DNA of 64,000 nt from Ancylobacter oerskovii (GCF_018390555.1 NZ_JAHBGB010000006.1:310001-374000); one strand, 5' to 3'. Positions 38,475-47,951 are shown, counted from the stretch's first letter. The notes: generated from the letters alone by a model not told the origin. Numbers and translations: made by a program.

Positions 38475-41318
38475 TCAGAGAAGTCGAAGATTACGGGGTT
38501 TGGCCAGGTCGTTCAGAAGTTGCCGGGCGGACTTCAGATCACCCGTGTCGAAGCCCTCTCGAAAGCGGCCGTAGATGGCGTCGAGAGTCTCGCGGGCGTG
38601 ATCGCGCCTCCCTTGTCGTACCAGCAGCCGCGCCAGGCTCGTCGCACAGCGAAGCCCCCACGAAAGCGCTGTTTGTTCCTCGGCAAGCGCGATCGCACGA
38701 CCATATTCCCTTTCGGCTGCCTCATTGTCGCTTGCTTCGACGGCGAGCGCCTTAAGCCTCAGCAGCTCAGGCCAACTGAGTGACCCCCCTCCCTGGGATA
38801 TCCTTGCAAGCGCTCGATCGACGGTCGCCTTTGCTCCGTCCACATCCCCGCACGCCAGAAGAGCCTCCGCCAGGGCACAACTCAGCATGGGAACGAACAG
38901 CTCGTAGCGATCGGCAAGGAGTGAGGTCACCGACGACTGCAAAAGGCGGATACCGGCGTCGCCGCCGCCTTGTCTTGCCAGTATCTCCCCGGTTATCCCC
39001 TGGATGACGGCTTCATAGGGCTTGAGGGAATACCGGTTGGCGAGATCGCTCAGTTGATTTCGACAGGAAGAGGCATTCGCGATGTCCCCGGTCCAAAGGA
39101 ATATAAACGTCGTCCATAAAAGAGAAATGCAATGCGTGATCGGCTCGCTCTTCTTCGACGCGCTGCTCACGCTTTGCATCGCTACCGCGAGCGCTTGATC
39201 CGGAAAGCCTTGCAACCACAGGACCTGAGCCAGGGCATTACGGGCCCGCTCGGCATAATCGAAGCCGATGTCAGTTGCCCCCTGCGAAACCGACGGTTGG
39301 GGTTGCAGCGCCCGCTCCAGGTGTACGCGAGCGGCCGCCTGGTGCCCGATGAAGTGGTGGGAAATTCCGGTCATCCAGTGCGCGGCGGGCAACATGTCAC
39401 TGTTCCCGCTCATGTTGCTCAGGGACTCGGCCTGCTGGGCAAGCGCGAGCATCTCGCGGAATGCCCCCGTACGGATATGGTACATCAGTAGCTGGGCGAT
39501 CGCTCTCAGATGCACCCGGGGCTGTTTTTGGCCCGCAGCGAGTTCGGCGGCCCTTGAAAGGGCTGCGTGAGCATGTTCGCCATGACCCTCTACGAACATG
39601 GACGAGAGCCCCAAGGCGCCCTGGAGTTTCAGCTCCACGTCCGAGCCAAGCATGCCCTCCTCCAGTTTATGCAGGGCGACTCTGCACCATCGTTCGCACT
39701 CGCTTAGACGCGAAGATGCCAGCAGGAAGGACGATGCCTGGGCAGCGAGACGGACGAAAAGGTGGGCATCCTCCGGTCTATCGATGCTCCACGTCAGCGC
39801 GGCTCGCACGTTGTCGAGCGCCTCGGAGAATTCATCCAGCCCGGGGGCGCCAGGACGCAGGGAGCTGAGATGGGAAAGGAAAAATCGAGCATGCCGACGA
39901 CAAACGTCGTCGCGATCCGCTCCTCTACCGAGCCGATCGACGGCATATGCCCGCGTCGTATCAAGCAGGCGGTAGCGAGCGGTCGGTCCCGGTGCCGTTG
40001 AGACGAGCGACTTGCTGACCAGAGAACCCACCGCTCGTCCCACGAGAGACTCGTCGAGCAGATCGTCCGAGACGACCGCCATCGCGGCTTCGAGGCTGAA
40101 CGGGCCCACGAACGGGGACAGCCGAATGAAGACCCGCCGTTCCGCGTCATCGAGGAGCTGGTAGCTCCAATCGATCAAGGATCCCAGCGTTTGGTGTCGC
40201 TGTTGACCGGTACGCCGCCCCGGCCAAATCAACGGCAGCCGATCGCCGAGCAACGACGCCGTCGCTGTAATGCCGTGGATCCCCACTCCGCCCGCCGCCA
40301 ACTCTATGGCCAGGGGCAGTCCGTCAAGCCGTCGACAGATCGAGCCGATGGCGAGCGCGTCAGCCTCATTCCCGGCCGCGTATCCGCTCGCGATCGCTCG
40401 CTCGACGAAGAGGCGCACGGCCGGGTAACCGAGGGCCGCTATCGGCTCCACGTCAGGCCTGTCCGGAGGACAATCGAGTGGCGAAAGGCGAAAGATGTAC
40501 TCACCCTCGACTCGCAAGGGTTCCCGGCTTGTCGCCAAGATGCTGACCTGCGGACCCTCCTGGAAAATCCGTTCCGCCAACGCCGCCACGCTGTCTACGA
40601 GAGGTTCACAACTGTCCAGCACGAGGAGGATACGTCGCTCCGTCAGCGAACGAATGACAGTGGCAAGCATGTCATCGGCATCGACCATCAGCCCGAGCCG
40701 TGACGCGAGCCCGTTGATAAGCGAGCTGGAATCTTCGTAGGCACTCAGATCAAGGAAGAGGACGGCGCCGCCGAACCGATCGATCTGCTCCTGCACGACC
40801 GCCAGGGCGACCGTCGTCTTCCCCAGGCCCCCGGTGCCCAAGATCGTGACGAAACGATGCCGTGTCAGGTGCTCAGATACCGCCCGTACCGCGTTGTCTC
40901 GACCGACCATGCGCGCCAGTGGCCGTGGAAGATGGCCCCAATTTTCGCGGCCTCCTTGGCGTTGATCGATGCTTTCCGTCGGCCTTTCGGCATCGGCGAC
41001 GCCCACGAATGAATAGCCTCGCGTCGGCACGTTGATGATGTAACGGGCGCCATCCTTTCCATCCTGCAACACCTTGCGCAGGCTGGCGATATGGACACGC
41101 AACGCCACCTCTTCGACGGTGATGTTCGGCCAGGCGCGCGACACCAATTCTTGCTTGGAGACTACCTCGCCGGGGCGCTCGATCAGCGCGACCAGAATGT
41201 CGAATGCACGCGCTCCCAGCCGTACCGGCGAGCCATTCTTCTCCAGCAATCGCTTCGCGACCGAAAGCTTGAACGGGCCGAAAGTCAGGACGCGGTCGCT
41301 TGTGCCATCCTCAAGCAT
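38475..41318 (-). CDS. Large wHTH / NB-ARC ATPase / TPR transcriptional regulator
   Basis: A 947-residue signal-transduction regulator. Residues about 12-106 are an OmpR/PhoB-type winged helix (LGARAFDILVALIERPGEVVSKQELV and RVHIASLRKVLQDG). A STAND/NB-ARC ATPase follows with Walker A GTGGLGKTT (161-169), Walker B VLFLDLS / ILLVLDSCE and the sensor TSREPL. The last 400 residues are helical TPR-like repeats (ALSRAAELAAGQ, HLERALQ, EREYGRAIALAEE). The layout is that of AfsR/SARP- and MalT-like switches, in which ligand on the repeats releases the ATPase. It is divergent from the DUF488 gene, with a 305-base A/T-richer gap. The target is unknown. Confidence 0.9.
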   Translation of the reverse strand: MLEDGTSDRVLTFGPFKLSVAKRLLEKNGSPVRLGARAFDILVALIERPGEVVSKQELVSRAWPNITVEEVALRVHIASLRKVLQDGKDGARYIINVPTRGYSFVGVADAERPTESIDQRQGGRENWGHLPRPLARMVGRDNAVRAVSEHLTRHRFVTILGTGGLGKTTVALAVVQEQIDRFGGAVLFLDLSAYEDSSSLINGLASRLGLMVDADDMLATVIRSLTERRILLVLDSCEPLVDSVAALAERIFQEGPQVSILATSREPLRVEGEYIFRLSPLDCPPDRPDVEPIAALGYPAVRLFVERAIASGYAAGNEADALAIGSICRRLDGLPLAIELAAGGVGIHGITATASLLGDRLPLIWPGRRTGQQRHQTLGSLIDWSYQLLDDAERRVFIRLSPFVGPFSLEAAMAVVSDDLLDESLVGRAVGSLVSKSLVSTAPGPTARYRLLDTTRAYAVDRLGRGADRDDVCRRHARFFLSHLSSLRPGAPGLDEFSEALDNVRAALTWSIDRPEDAHLFVRLAAQASSFLLASSRLSECERWCRVALHKLEEGMLGSDVELKLQGALGLSSMFVEGHGEHAHAALSRAAELAAGQKQPRVHLRAIAQLLMYHIRTGAFREMLALAQQAESLSNMSGNSDMLPAAHWMTGISHHFIGHQAAARVHLERALQPQPSVSQGATDIGFDYAERARNALAQVLWLQGFPDQALAVAMQSVSSASKKSEPITHCISLLWTTFIFLWTGDIANASSCRNQLSDLANRYSLKPYEAVIQGITGEILARQGGGDAGIRLLQSSVTSLLADRYELFVPMLSCALAEALLACGDVDGAKATVDRALARISQGGGSLSWPELLRLKALAVEASDNEAAEREYGRAIALAEEQTALSWGLRCATSLARLLVRQGRRDHARETLDAIYGRFREGFDTGDLKSARQLLNDLAKPRNLRLL

Positions 41319-41623
41319 CTGACCTACGGGTTATCACAGTGGTACCAGCCCGATGCTACCGCAGTTCCCTAGCGGCACGCTAGATCAGAGTGGAGGTATC
41401 ATGCTCCCGCCATCTGATCGGAAACTTCTCGCGCGCCGCCATCACGCAACAGTCCCGACCTGTTCGCCCGACGGCCTGCTCTAGGCGGCATTGTTAATAA
41501 TCGTGCCATTCGATCTGGTAATCACCCCTCGCAAATATTACCTATGCTGCGGCAAGTTGATTGATCCAACGATACCTAAACGTGTGGTCGGGACCGATCA
41601 TTTCACCTGCGGAGATGCTTGCA
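41319..41623. other. Divergent non-coding region between regulator and DUF488 gene
   Basis: 305 bases with lower GC (ATTGTTAATAAT and CAAATATTACC are A/T-rich patches at about 41490-41550). It should hold the promoters for both divergent genes, but I could not single out a convincing -35/-10 pair. Confidence 0.45.
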
Positions 41624-41998
41624 ATGACGTCATCTGAGCCAGACCTTCTGATGAAGCGTGCCTATGAGCCCGCGCGTCCCGACGACGGCGCTCGCGTCCT
41701 CGTCGACAGGTTGTGGCCCCGAGGCGTGCGGAAGGATGAGCTGAAGCTGACCTTGTGGCTGAAGGACATTGCACCGAGCACCGAACTGCGGGAGTGGTTC
41801 GGCCACGATCCGGCCCGGTTCAAGGAATTCGCGCGACGGTACCGCGAGGAGTTGAGGTCGAACCAGGATGCGCTCGCGCCCCTTGAGCAGCTCCTCCGGA
41901 GCGGTCGGGTCACGCTGATCTACGCCGCCCGGGACGTCGATCACAATGAGGCGGTGGTTCTTGCCGATTATCTTCGCGAGCGCATCCGGACGGGATGA
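41624..41998 (+). CDS. DUF488 family protein
   Basis: A 124-residue protein of the DUF488 family. The signature RVLVDRLWPRGVRKDELKL is followed by WLKDIAPSTELREWFGHDPARF and the C-terminal VTLIYAARDVDHNEAVVL. It is a Rossmann-like fold with a conserved basic pocket; function is unproven, though the protein is often linked with stress or nucleic-acid genes. I start at ATG 41624 because GGAG stands 9 bases upstream. Confidence 0.88.
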   Translation: MTSSEPDLLMKRAYEPARPDDGARVLVDRLWPRGVRKDELKLTLWLKDIAPSTELREWFGHDPARFKEFARRYREELRSNQDALAPLEQLLRSGRVTLIYAARDVDHNEAVVLADYLRERIRTG

Positions 41999-42318
41999 AG
42001 GCGGGTCAGGAGACGGCGGCGGCAGCTTTGCCCTTCAACCTACGGCTATCCGGCCGACACCATCTGTCCGGAACACCCGGCTTCGCCCTGAAGATCGCCC
42101 CCCGTTTCGCCGTCGGTCGGCAGCGTGAAGGGCATCAGAGCTATGCGGCGCGCGTGGTTGCCGGTTGAGGCTCGCAAGCGACGCGGGAGGTGAGACAGGA
42201 CGCGCCGTATCGACATCCGTCGCGCTCGTGCAGGCGTGCGGCCTGCTGACGATCGGCGGGGCGGCTGGAGCCGCCGCCGCCGTCACCGGCGATCCTGGGG
42301 AAGGTCGCGAACCGGCCT
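41999..42318. other. Non-coding gap between convergent DUF488 and oxalate decarboxylase genes
   Basis: 320 bases at the 3' ends of two convergent genes. I see no credible gene. No clean hairpin followed by a T-run was found, so the terminators are not assigned. Confidence 0.45.
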
Positions 42319-43515
42319 CTACCGCAAAAGCGGGTGCTCCCCAGCGGGAATCCTGTTGATGTCCTGGTCGCTGAGATTGGTGTGCGACCGTACGGCCTGT
42401 GATGGCAATGCGCGGAGCCACTGGTTGAGCGAAATCTGCTGGAACTCCGGGGCCGCGAACATCTCGAGGAATACGAGATCCTCCTCGCCCGTATTCTCGA
42501 TATAGTGGCCCGCCATGTTCGAAACGAAACCAACGTCGTTCGCGTTGAAATCCATCGTGCGGGCGGCTTCCTGACCGGGGAATACGGTCATGCGGCCCTT
42601 GCCCTTGATCCAGTACTGCCATTCGCTGCCGTTGGGGTGCCAATGGAGCTCCCGAAGGCAGCCGGGCCTTACCGTCACGATCGCGGCCGTGATCTTGGAT
42701 GAGGCCGGAAAATTGCGGGAGTCGATGATCTTCACGCTTCCGGCTTCGCCCTCATAGGTGGGCTTCATCGTGCCCGCCTTGAACGTATAGGAAAGCGACG
42801 GCCGGGAAGCATGGCGTGCGACCTCGACGATCTCTTCGTCGAGCGACTTGTCCGGTTCATCGCTTCGAAAGATGTAGAGCGGCTCGCCCTTCGGCAATTT
42901 CGCGATCGCGTCGGCGTCCAGGCCGCAATTTCTCTCGAGGATTTCCGGGGGCGTGTGTTTCAGCCAGTCCGACAACAGGAGCGTACTCTCCTCGGAGAAG
43001 TCGCCCTGATTGAAGACCAGCAGGAATTCGCAGCCCTCATCTCCCAATGCCTGGATTGAGTGTGGGGCGCCCGCAGGGAACAACCAAAGATCGCCGGACT
43101 CGACGTCATCGACGAACATCGCCCCTTCCGGCGTGAATATGGTCACGCGAGCCCGTCCGCTCAACATGATCGCCCACTCATCGGCGAGATGCCAGTGGAG
43201 TTCACGAAAGCTCCCCTTGGCAAGGCGCATGTTGACCCCGGCGATCTCCGTGGAGACCGGCAGTTCGCGGGAAGTGACCTGGTGCGTCCACCCGCCTTCC
43301 TGAACGCGTCGATGCGTCAGGTCGAAGGAATACCAGAATGGCTCGACGACGCCGTGATCCGTTGGCGGCGGAACATCGGCGTTTGGGTTGAGCCTGGCGA
43401 GAGCCTCGTTGGTGGGGCCCGGGTTCACCGCTGAATCATCGTGTTCGGCGCGGAAGGTCTGGTCTGACAGGGAACCGAAAAGACCGTCGGAAAGAGGCGA
43501 GCCTTCTGTAGACAT
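42319..43515 (-). CDS. oxdC: Oxalate decarboxylase, bicupin type
   Basis: A 398-residue bicupin that splits oxalate to formate and CO2 with manganese. Both metal sites are complete: His107/His109/Glu113 (ELHWHLADEW) with His152 (PHSIQ), and His291/His293/Glu298 (ELHWHPNGSEW) with His337 (GHYIEN). The mobile lid that decides decarboxylase versus oxidase activity reads SEEST at 174-178, keeping the catalytic Glu of the Bacillus SENST motif. There is no signal peptide, so it should be cytoplasmic, perhaps for acid or oxalate stress. ATG 43515 has GAGGATGG upstream. It stands alone. Confidence 0.93.
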   Translation of the reverse strand: MSTEGSPLSDGLFGSLSDQTFRAEHDDSAVNPGPTNEALARLNPNADVPPPTDHGVVEPFWYSFDLTHRRVQEGGWTHQVTSRELPVSTEIAGVNMRLAKGSFRELHWHLADEWAIMLSGRARVTIFTPEGAMFVDDVESGDLWLFPAGAPHSIQALGDEGCEFLLVFNQGDFSEESTLLLSDWLKHTPPEILERNCGLDADAIAKLPKGEPLYIFRSDEPDKSLDEEIVEVARHASRPSLSYTFKAGTMKPTYEGEAGSVKIIDSRNFPASSKITAAIVTVRPGCLRELHWHPNGSEWQYWIKGKGRMTVFPGQEAARTMDFNANDVGFVSNMAGHYIENTGEEDLVFLEMFAAPEFQQISLNQWLRALPSQAVRSHTNLSDQDINRIPAGEHPLLR

Positions 43516-44005
43516 GTTCCATCCTCGTTGGTCACCGGGTTGATCGCGGCCAGAACGTTCTTCCAGCCACGTCATCTGGCGAAAGAGGTGCACGCACTTC
43601 CCAATTGGGCCACAAGGCCCCCGAAAGGCTGCGCACGCGAGTCGTCGGACGGAGCGACAATGTCACCGAAGGCATCGGATGGGTTCGGCGTCCATGAGCT
43701 TTGTCGACCGACATCTCGAGTACTGTGGTAGCTACGAAGACTCCTGGCGAGTTTATTTTCGTTAATTCTTGCGACCTATTTCGGAACACGAGACCAGAGG
43801 CATCCAGGACGACCCGTTGTTGTCGTTTACTGTGCAATCGGTCCAATCCCGCGTCCTAAATTTTAACAATCTTTAACTGGCGACGCGGCCAGTTTCCGTC
43901 GATCGTCTCGTCCGCCAGATCGGCCCAGCCGATGCCGCGCCACCGATCGGAGCCCGTCATCGCATGGCTTGGCACCTGCTGAGCAGTCGCCTAGGGAGCA
44001 GAACC
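43516..44005. other. Divergent non-coding region between oxdC and chloroperoxidase-like gene
   Basis: 490 bases. An A/T-rich patch around 43855-43880 (AAATTTTAACAATCTTTAACT) is the likely promoter zone for the rightward gene. No gene or RNA was recognised. Confidence 0.45.
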
Positions 44006-44848
44006 ATGCGCAATGGCTACGTCACCACCAAGGACGGCGTTGAGATCTTCTACAAGGATTGGGGCCCGAAGGACGCCCTGCCGATCTTCTTCCATCACGG
44101 CTGGCCGCTCAGCTCGGACGACTGGGACGCCCAGATGCTGTACTTCCTCGGCAAGGGCTTCCGCGTCGTCGCCAGCGACCGCCGCGGCCATGGCCGCTCG
44201 GCCCAGGTGAGCGAGGGCCACGACATGGACCATTACGCCGCGGACGCCGCCGCCGTGGTGGAGCATCTCGACCTCCACAATGCCATTCACATCGGCCACT
44301 CGACAGGGGGCGGCCAGGTTGCTCGTTATGTGGCGAAGTTCGGCGAGCCGCAGGGCCGCGTCGCCAAGGCGGTGCTCGTCAGCTCGGTGCCGCCCCTGAT
44401 GGTAAAGACCGCCGCGAATCCGGAAGGCACGCCGATCGAGGTGTTCGACGGCTTCCGCGCCGCACTCGCGGCCAACCGCGCGCAGTTCTACATCGACGTT
44501 GCCTCAGGCCCATTCTACGGCTTCAATCGCCCTGGTGCGACCATCTCGCAGGGCGTGATCGACAATTGGTGGCGCCAGGGAATGATGGGCAGCGCCAAGG
44601 CGCATTACGAGGGCATCAAGGCCTTCTCCGAGACCGACCAGACCGAGGATCTGAAGGCTATCTCCGTGCCCGTGCTGGTGATGCAGGGCGACGACGATCA
44701 GGTGGTGCCCTATAAGGCCGCATCGCTGAGGCAGGACAAGCTGCTGAAGAACGGCACGCTGAAGATCTATCCGGGCTTCCCGCACGGCATGCTCACCACC
44801 CATGCCGACGTGCTGAACCCGGACCTGCTCGCCTTCATCAAGGCTTGA
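44006..44848 (+). CDS. Alpha/beta hydrolase, non-heme chloroperoxidase (perhydrolase) type
   Basis: A 280-residue alpha/beta hydrolase. The order is FFHHGWPLSSDDWDAQM (oxyanion region), SDRRGHGRSAQ, the nucleophile elbow GHSTGGG (Ser 99), the acid in MQGDDDQVVPY and the catalytic His in FPHGMLTTH. SDRRGHGRS, GHSTGGG and FPHGM identify the cofactor-free chloroperoxidase/perhydrolase group, whose natural role is probably ester hydrolysis or peracid formation. ATG 44006 has GGGAG 8 bases upstream. No operon partner. Confidence 0.92.
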   Translation: MRNGYVTTKDGVEIFYKDWGPKDALPIFFHHGWPLSSDDWDAQMLYFLGKGFRVVASDRRGHGRSAQVSEGHDMDHYAADAAAVVEHLDLHNAIHIGHSTGGGQVARYVAKFGEPQGRVAKAVLVSSVPPLMVKTAANPEGTPIEVFDGFRAALAANRAQFYIDVASGPFYGFNRPGATISQGVIDNWWRQGMMGSAKAHYEGIKAFSETDQTEDLKAISVPVLVMQGDDDQVVPYKAASLRQDKLLKNGTLKIYPGFPHGMLTTHADVLNPDLLAFIKA

Positions 44849-45178
44849 ACCATCGACCGCAGACGATGAGGTCGCGAGCGGTCAGCCTGCCGGTGCCACT
44901 CGATTGCAACTCGGCTGTTGAACGAGTCGGCGCTTTGACTGCACGACCTGCTCGAAGCCCTCCCTCTCCCTACGCCGGGTTCGTCGCTTGGCTTCTCGCA
45001 AATGGCTTTTCACCGCGACGGATCATCGGTCACGAAGCGAACGTGAAACTGCCCGCAACGAACGATTCGTTCGAAGAAAGAATGATTCCCTTTGTCGAAT
45101 CATCGGTGCGTTCGGGGAAGAACTGGTCGGTGGAGCCGCTAGAACCATTCATGTTGCCAATGGCCGGAGACGCCGGGG
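44849..45178. other. Non-coding leader region before the fluoride exporter genes
   Basis: 330 bases. I looked for a fluoride (crcB) riboswitch and did not find its conserved pseudoknot blocks. The A/T-rich stretch near 45050-45105 (with GATTCGTTCGAAGAAAGAATG, an imperfect inverted pair around TTCGAA) may hold the promoter. Confidence 0.4.
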
Positions 45179-45574
45179 ATGCTGGGAGCCGTGACCGATC
45201 TCATCTGGGTGGCGCTGGGCAGTGCACTCGGCGGACCGTCCCGCTACTTCCTCTCCGGGCTGATCGACCGTCGCCTCGCCACGACGTTCCCGTGGGGCAC
45301 GATCGTGGTGAACATCAGCGGCGCGACCATGATGGGCGCGCTGGCGGCCGCCGCCGCGGTGAAGGGGCTGCTGCCCCTCCCCGCAGCATGGGAATTCGCG
45401 GCGGTCGGGTTCATGGGCAGCTACACGACCGTCTCCTCGTTCAGCCTGCAGACGCTGATGCTGGCGCGCGACGGCGACTTTACCCGGGCGGGCGCCAATG
45501 TGGGCATCTCGCTGATCGCATGCCTCTCGGCTATCGCCGTCGGCTTCGCCGCCGCGACGTCCGTTCTGCCGTAG
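45179..45574 (+). CDS. crcB: Fluoride channel CrcB/Fluc, subunit 1
   Basis: A 131-residue four-helix membrane protein of the Fluc fluoride channel family. Typical blocks are GSALGGPSRYFLSG, FPWGTIVVNISGATMMG and GFMGSYTTVSSFSLQT. The last block deviates from the usual GFCGGFTTFSTFS, especially at the Phe box that lines the fluoride path. The next gene encodes a second Fluc with the canonical block, so the two probably form a heterodimer as in other two-gene systems. GGAG lies upstream of the ATG. Confidence 0.92.
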   Translation: MLGAVTDLIWVALGSALGGPSRYFLSGLIDRRLATTFPWGTIVVNISGATMMGALAAAAAVKGLLPLPAAWEFAAVGFMGSYTTVSSFSLQTLMLARDGDFTRAGANVGISLIACLSAIAVGFAAATSVLP

Positions 45575-45583
45575 GAGAGCGCC

Positions 45584-46063
45584 GTGAAAGATCGCGTTCC
45601 GACGCAGGAGAGAGTTCAAGGTCATTCCTCGGCTGCGTGGAGGCTTGTCCCTTCGGTTGCCATGGGCGCGACGGCCGAACTGTATCTGGCGGTCAGCGCC
45701 GGGGCCGTTCTCGGATCGGTGGCGCGGGCACTTGTCGCGATCGTGGCGGTGGCCTCCCTGGGCGACGCCTTTCCGGTCGGCACGCTGTTCGTCAACGTCG
45801 TCGGCTCCTTCGTCATCGGCTATTTTGCCGCTCTTACCGGCCCGGGCGGGCGCATAATGGCCTCCACGCGCCTGCGCCAGTTCGTCATGACGGGATTCTG
45901 CGGAGGCTTCACGACGTTCTCCACCTTCAGCCTGGAGACGCTCATGTTCGTCCGGAGCGGCGACGTCCACCTGGCGGCGGCCTATGTCTCCGTCTCCATC
46001 GTCACCTGGCTGCTCGCGGTGTGGCTGGGTGCCACGCTCGCGATGCGCTTCAACCGCATGTGA
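45584..46063 (+). CDS. crcB: Fluoride channel CrcB/Fluc, subunit 2
   Basis: A 159-residue member of the same family with the full signature FPVGTLFVNVVGSFVIG and GFCGGFTTFSTFSLETLM, including both channel Phe residues. A 25-residue polar extension precedes helix 1; the GTG at 45584 is supported by GGAG 7 bases upstream, while an in-frame ATG at 45662 would remove the extension. It starts 9 bases after subunit 1 and ends 11 bases before the DUF190 gene, making one operon for fluoride export. Confidence 0.92.
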   Translation: MKDRVPTQERVQGHSSAAWRLVPSVAMGATAELYLAVSAGAVLGSVARALVAIVAVASLGDAFPVGTLFVNVVGSFVIGYFAALTGPGGRIMASTRLRQFVMTGFCGGFTTFSTFSLETLMFVRSGDVHLAAAYVSVSIVTWLLAVWLGATLAMRFNRM

Positions 46064-46074
46064 GGGACGTAATC

Positions 46075-46425
46075 ATGCAGGTGCCGACGCAAGCCATGCT
46101 GCTTCGGATATTCATCGGCGAGGACGATCGCGCCGAGGATCGACCGCTCTATGAGGCCATCGTGCTCAAGGCGCGCGAGGCGGGGCTCGCCGGGGCAACC
46201 GCATGGCGAGGCGGCATGGGCTTCGGAAGATCGAGCGTCCTGCACACCATGAAGCTGCTCCGCCTGTCCGAGGACCTGCCGGTGATCGTCGAGATCGTCG
46301 ACGCCGAGGCGAAGATCAGGGCTTTTCTCCCGACGCTGCATGGCCTGATGGACGGCGGCCTCGTGACCATGGAGAAGGTCGAGGTTCTCAAATACGGGTC
46401 AGATGCGTCAGCAACCGATCGCTGA
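46075..46425 (+). CDS. DUF190 (PII-like) protein
   Basis: A 116-residue protein of the DUF190 family with a ferredoxin-like PII fold. MLLRIFIGEDDRAEDRPLYEAIV opens the domain, GATAWRGGMGFGRSSVLHT gives the conserved loop, and PVIVEIVDAEAKIRAFLPTL closes it. DUF190 genes are widely found beside crcB, which suggests a regulatory or accessory part in fluoride export. GAGGG stands upstream of the ATG. Confidence 0.9.
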   Translation: MQVPTQAMLLRIFIGEDDRAEDRPLYEAIVLKAREAGLAGATAWRGGMGFGRSSVLHTMKLLRLSEDLPVIVEIVDAEAKIRAFLPTLHGLMDGGLVTMEKVEVLKYGSDASATDR

Positions 46426-46473
46426 TGACCGCGCCGCAGGAACGCCAACGGCCTCGCGACTATTTACGCGCAC

Positions 46474-47403
46474 TCATGTGAACGCCGCTTCTCGTACCGC
46501 TTCCTTCCGGAAGGCACCCGGTGTCCGACCGGTCTCCTTCTTGAAGGCGCGATTGAACGCCGCCAGCGACTCGTAGCCAACGCTGCGCGAGACCTCGGCG
46601 AGGGCCGCGCCCCGCTTCCGGATCATCCTCGTTGCACGGTAGATGCGCCAATGGGTCAGGTAGTCGAGCGGCGTCCGACCGACGATCGCCTTGAACCGGG
46701 CGGCGAAGGCCGAGCGCGACATTCCCGCCTGTCGCGCCAGAGTTTCGACGGTCCAGTCACGCGCCGGCTCCGCATGAATCGCCCTGATCGCGTGCGCCAG
46801 GTTGCGGTCGGCGACCGCCCCCAGCCAGCCATGCGAGGGCCCCTCCGGATGCGATGCGAGAGCGCGGATGGCGTGCACGAACAACAGCTCGAACAACCGG
46901 CTCGTGACGGCCTCCGAGCCGAGCCCGGGCGCCTCCGTCTCGGCGGCGAGGAGCTCGAGAACGGACTGGAAGGCCAGCGATCGGTTCTGGTCCAGCTTCA
47001 GGTGAAGCAGTTTCGGCAGGACGTCGAGGAGCGGCTGCGCATCGAGCGCATCGATCTCAAAGGCGCCGCTGACGAAGGTGGTGAGCGCACCACCCCCGCC
47101 GAGCTCGATGCGGTGACCGACGCGCAGCTTCTCGACGTCGACGCAGTCGATCATCTGCGAACTTTCATGATCGAACAGGCGATAAGGCACGTCGTCGAGC
47201 ATGATGAAGACGTCACCGCTGCGCAGGGGAATGGGATCGGAATTCCTCCCCGCCGTGAGGATTCCCGATCCTCGCACCACCAGCACGAACTTCACGGCCT
47301 GCTCGCCCTTGGACATGAAGCCCCAGGGCGCTGTCGCGTCGAGCCGGGTGAAGCTCGCCCTGCGGATGCGCATCTGCGTGAAAATTTCCGTCAAGGGGTC
47401 CAT
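46474..47403 (-). CDS. AraC-family regulator with cupin-type sensor domain
   Basis: A 309-residue regulator. The N-terminal cupin (about residues 10-190; FVLVVRGSGILTAG and LRSGDVFIMLDDVPYRL) would sense a small molecule. The C-terminal double helix-turn-helix has DWTVETLARQAGMSRSAFAARFKAIVGRTPLDYLTHWRI and RSVGYESLAAFNRAFKKETGRTPGAFR. ATG 47403 is chosen because the cupin starts at once; longer in-frame starts have no site. It is divergent by 101 bases from the SnoaL-quinone reductase-SDR run, its probable target. Confidence 0.92.
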   Translation of the reverse strand: MDPLTEIFTQMRIRRASFTRLDATAPWGFMSKGEQAVKFVLVVRGSGILTAGRNSDPIPLRSGDVFIMLDDVPYRLFDHESSQMIDCVDVEKLRVGHRIELGGGGALTTFVSGAFEIDALDAQPLLDVLPKLLHLKLDQNRSLAFQSVLELLAAETEAPGLGSEAVTSRLFELLFVHAIRALASHPEGPSHGWLGAVADRNLAHAIRAIHAEPARDWTVETLARQAGMSRSAFAARFKAIVGRTPLDYLTHWRIYRATRMIRKRGAALAEVSRSVGYESLAAFNRAFKKETGRTPGAFRKEAVREAAFT

Positions 47404-47504
47404 GTCCGGCACCTGTTCTGGACGATAGAGCAAAAACTTTGGCTCATCGATATCTATTCGTTCCGCCGCACCGGAGCAATATGTGCCGCAGAAGGAGACC
47501 ACCA

Positions 47505-47942
47505 ATGGATGCGACCAGAGACGACATCGAGCAGGTTCGGCGCGCCAAGGCACGCTACGCCCGCTTCCTCGACACCAAGGACTGGGATGGGTTCGCCGCG
47601 CTCTTCGAGCCGAACGTGCGGGTGCGCATGTTCGACCCGGCGGGAAACATCATCGTCTCCCATGACGACCGCGACAGCTTCGTGGAAGCCGCGCGGGACG
47701 GGCTGGAAGGCGGACAGTCCATCCATCAGATGCACAACGATGAGATCGATCGGGTTTCAGAGAACGAGATTTCCGCGATCTGGTCGATGGAGGACATGAT
47801 CATCTTCCGTCCGGGTTCGGTGGGACCGGCGCGCATGCATGGCTACGGCCACTACCATGAGCTCTGGCGCCGCGGCCCCGACGGTTGGCGCATCGCGCGT
47901 CTCGAGCTTCGCCGCACCATCCTCGAATTCACCGAGAAGTAG
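47505..47942 (+). CDS. SnoaL-like / NTF2-fold protein
   Basis: A 145-residue NTF2-fold protein with ARYARFLDTKDWDGFAALFEPNVRV at the N-terminus and GYGHYHELWRRGPDGWRIARLELRRT at the C-terminus. It resembles scytalone-dehydratase-like and SnoaL-like proteins that isomerise or hydrate small molecules. AAGGAGA precedes the ATG. First gene of the AraC-linked run; 9 bases separate it from the quinone reductase gene. Confidence 0.87.
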   Translation: MDATRDDIEQVRRAKARYARFLDTKDWDGFAALFEPNVRVRMFDPAGNIIVSHDDRDSFVEAARDGLEGGQSIHQMHNDEIDRVSENEISAIWSMEDMIIFRPGSVGPARMHGYGHYHELWRRGPDGWRIARLELRRTILEFTEK

Positions 47943-47951
47943 GAGGCGACG

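Noticed and set aside
44849-45178. Fluoride riboswitch before crcB
   Set aside because: The conserved blocks of the crcB motif were not found by eye; a covariance search would decide.
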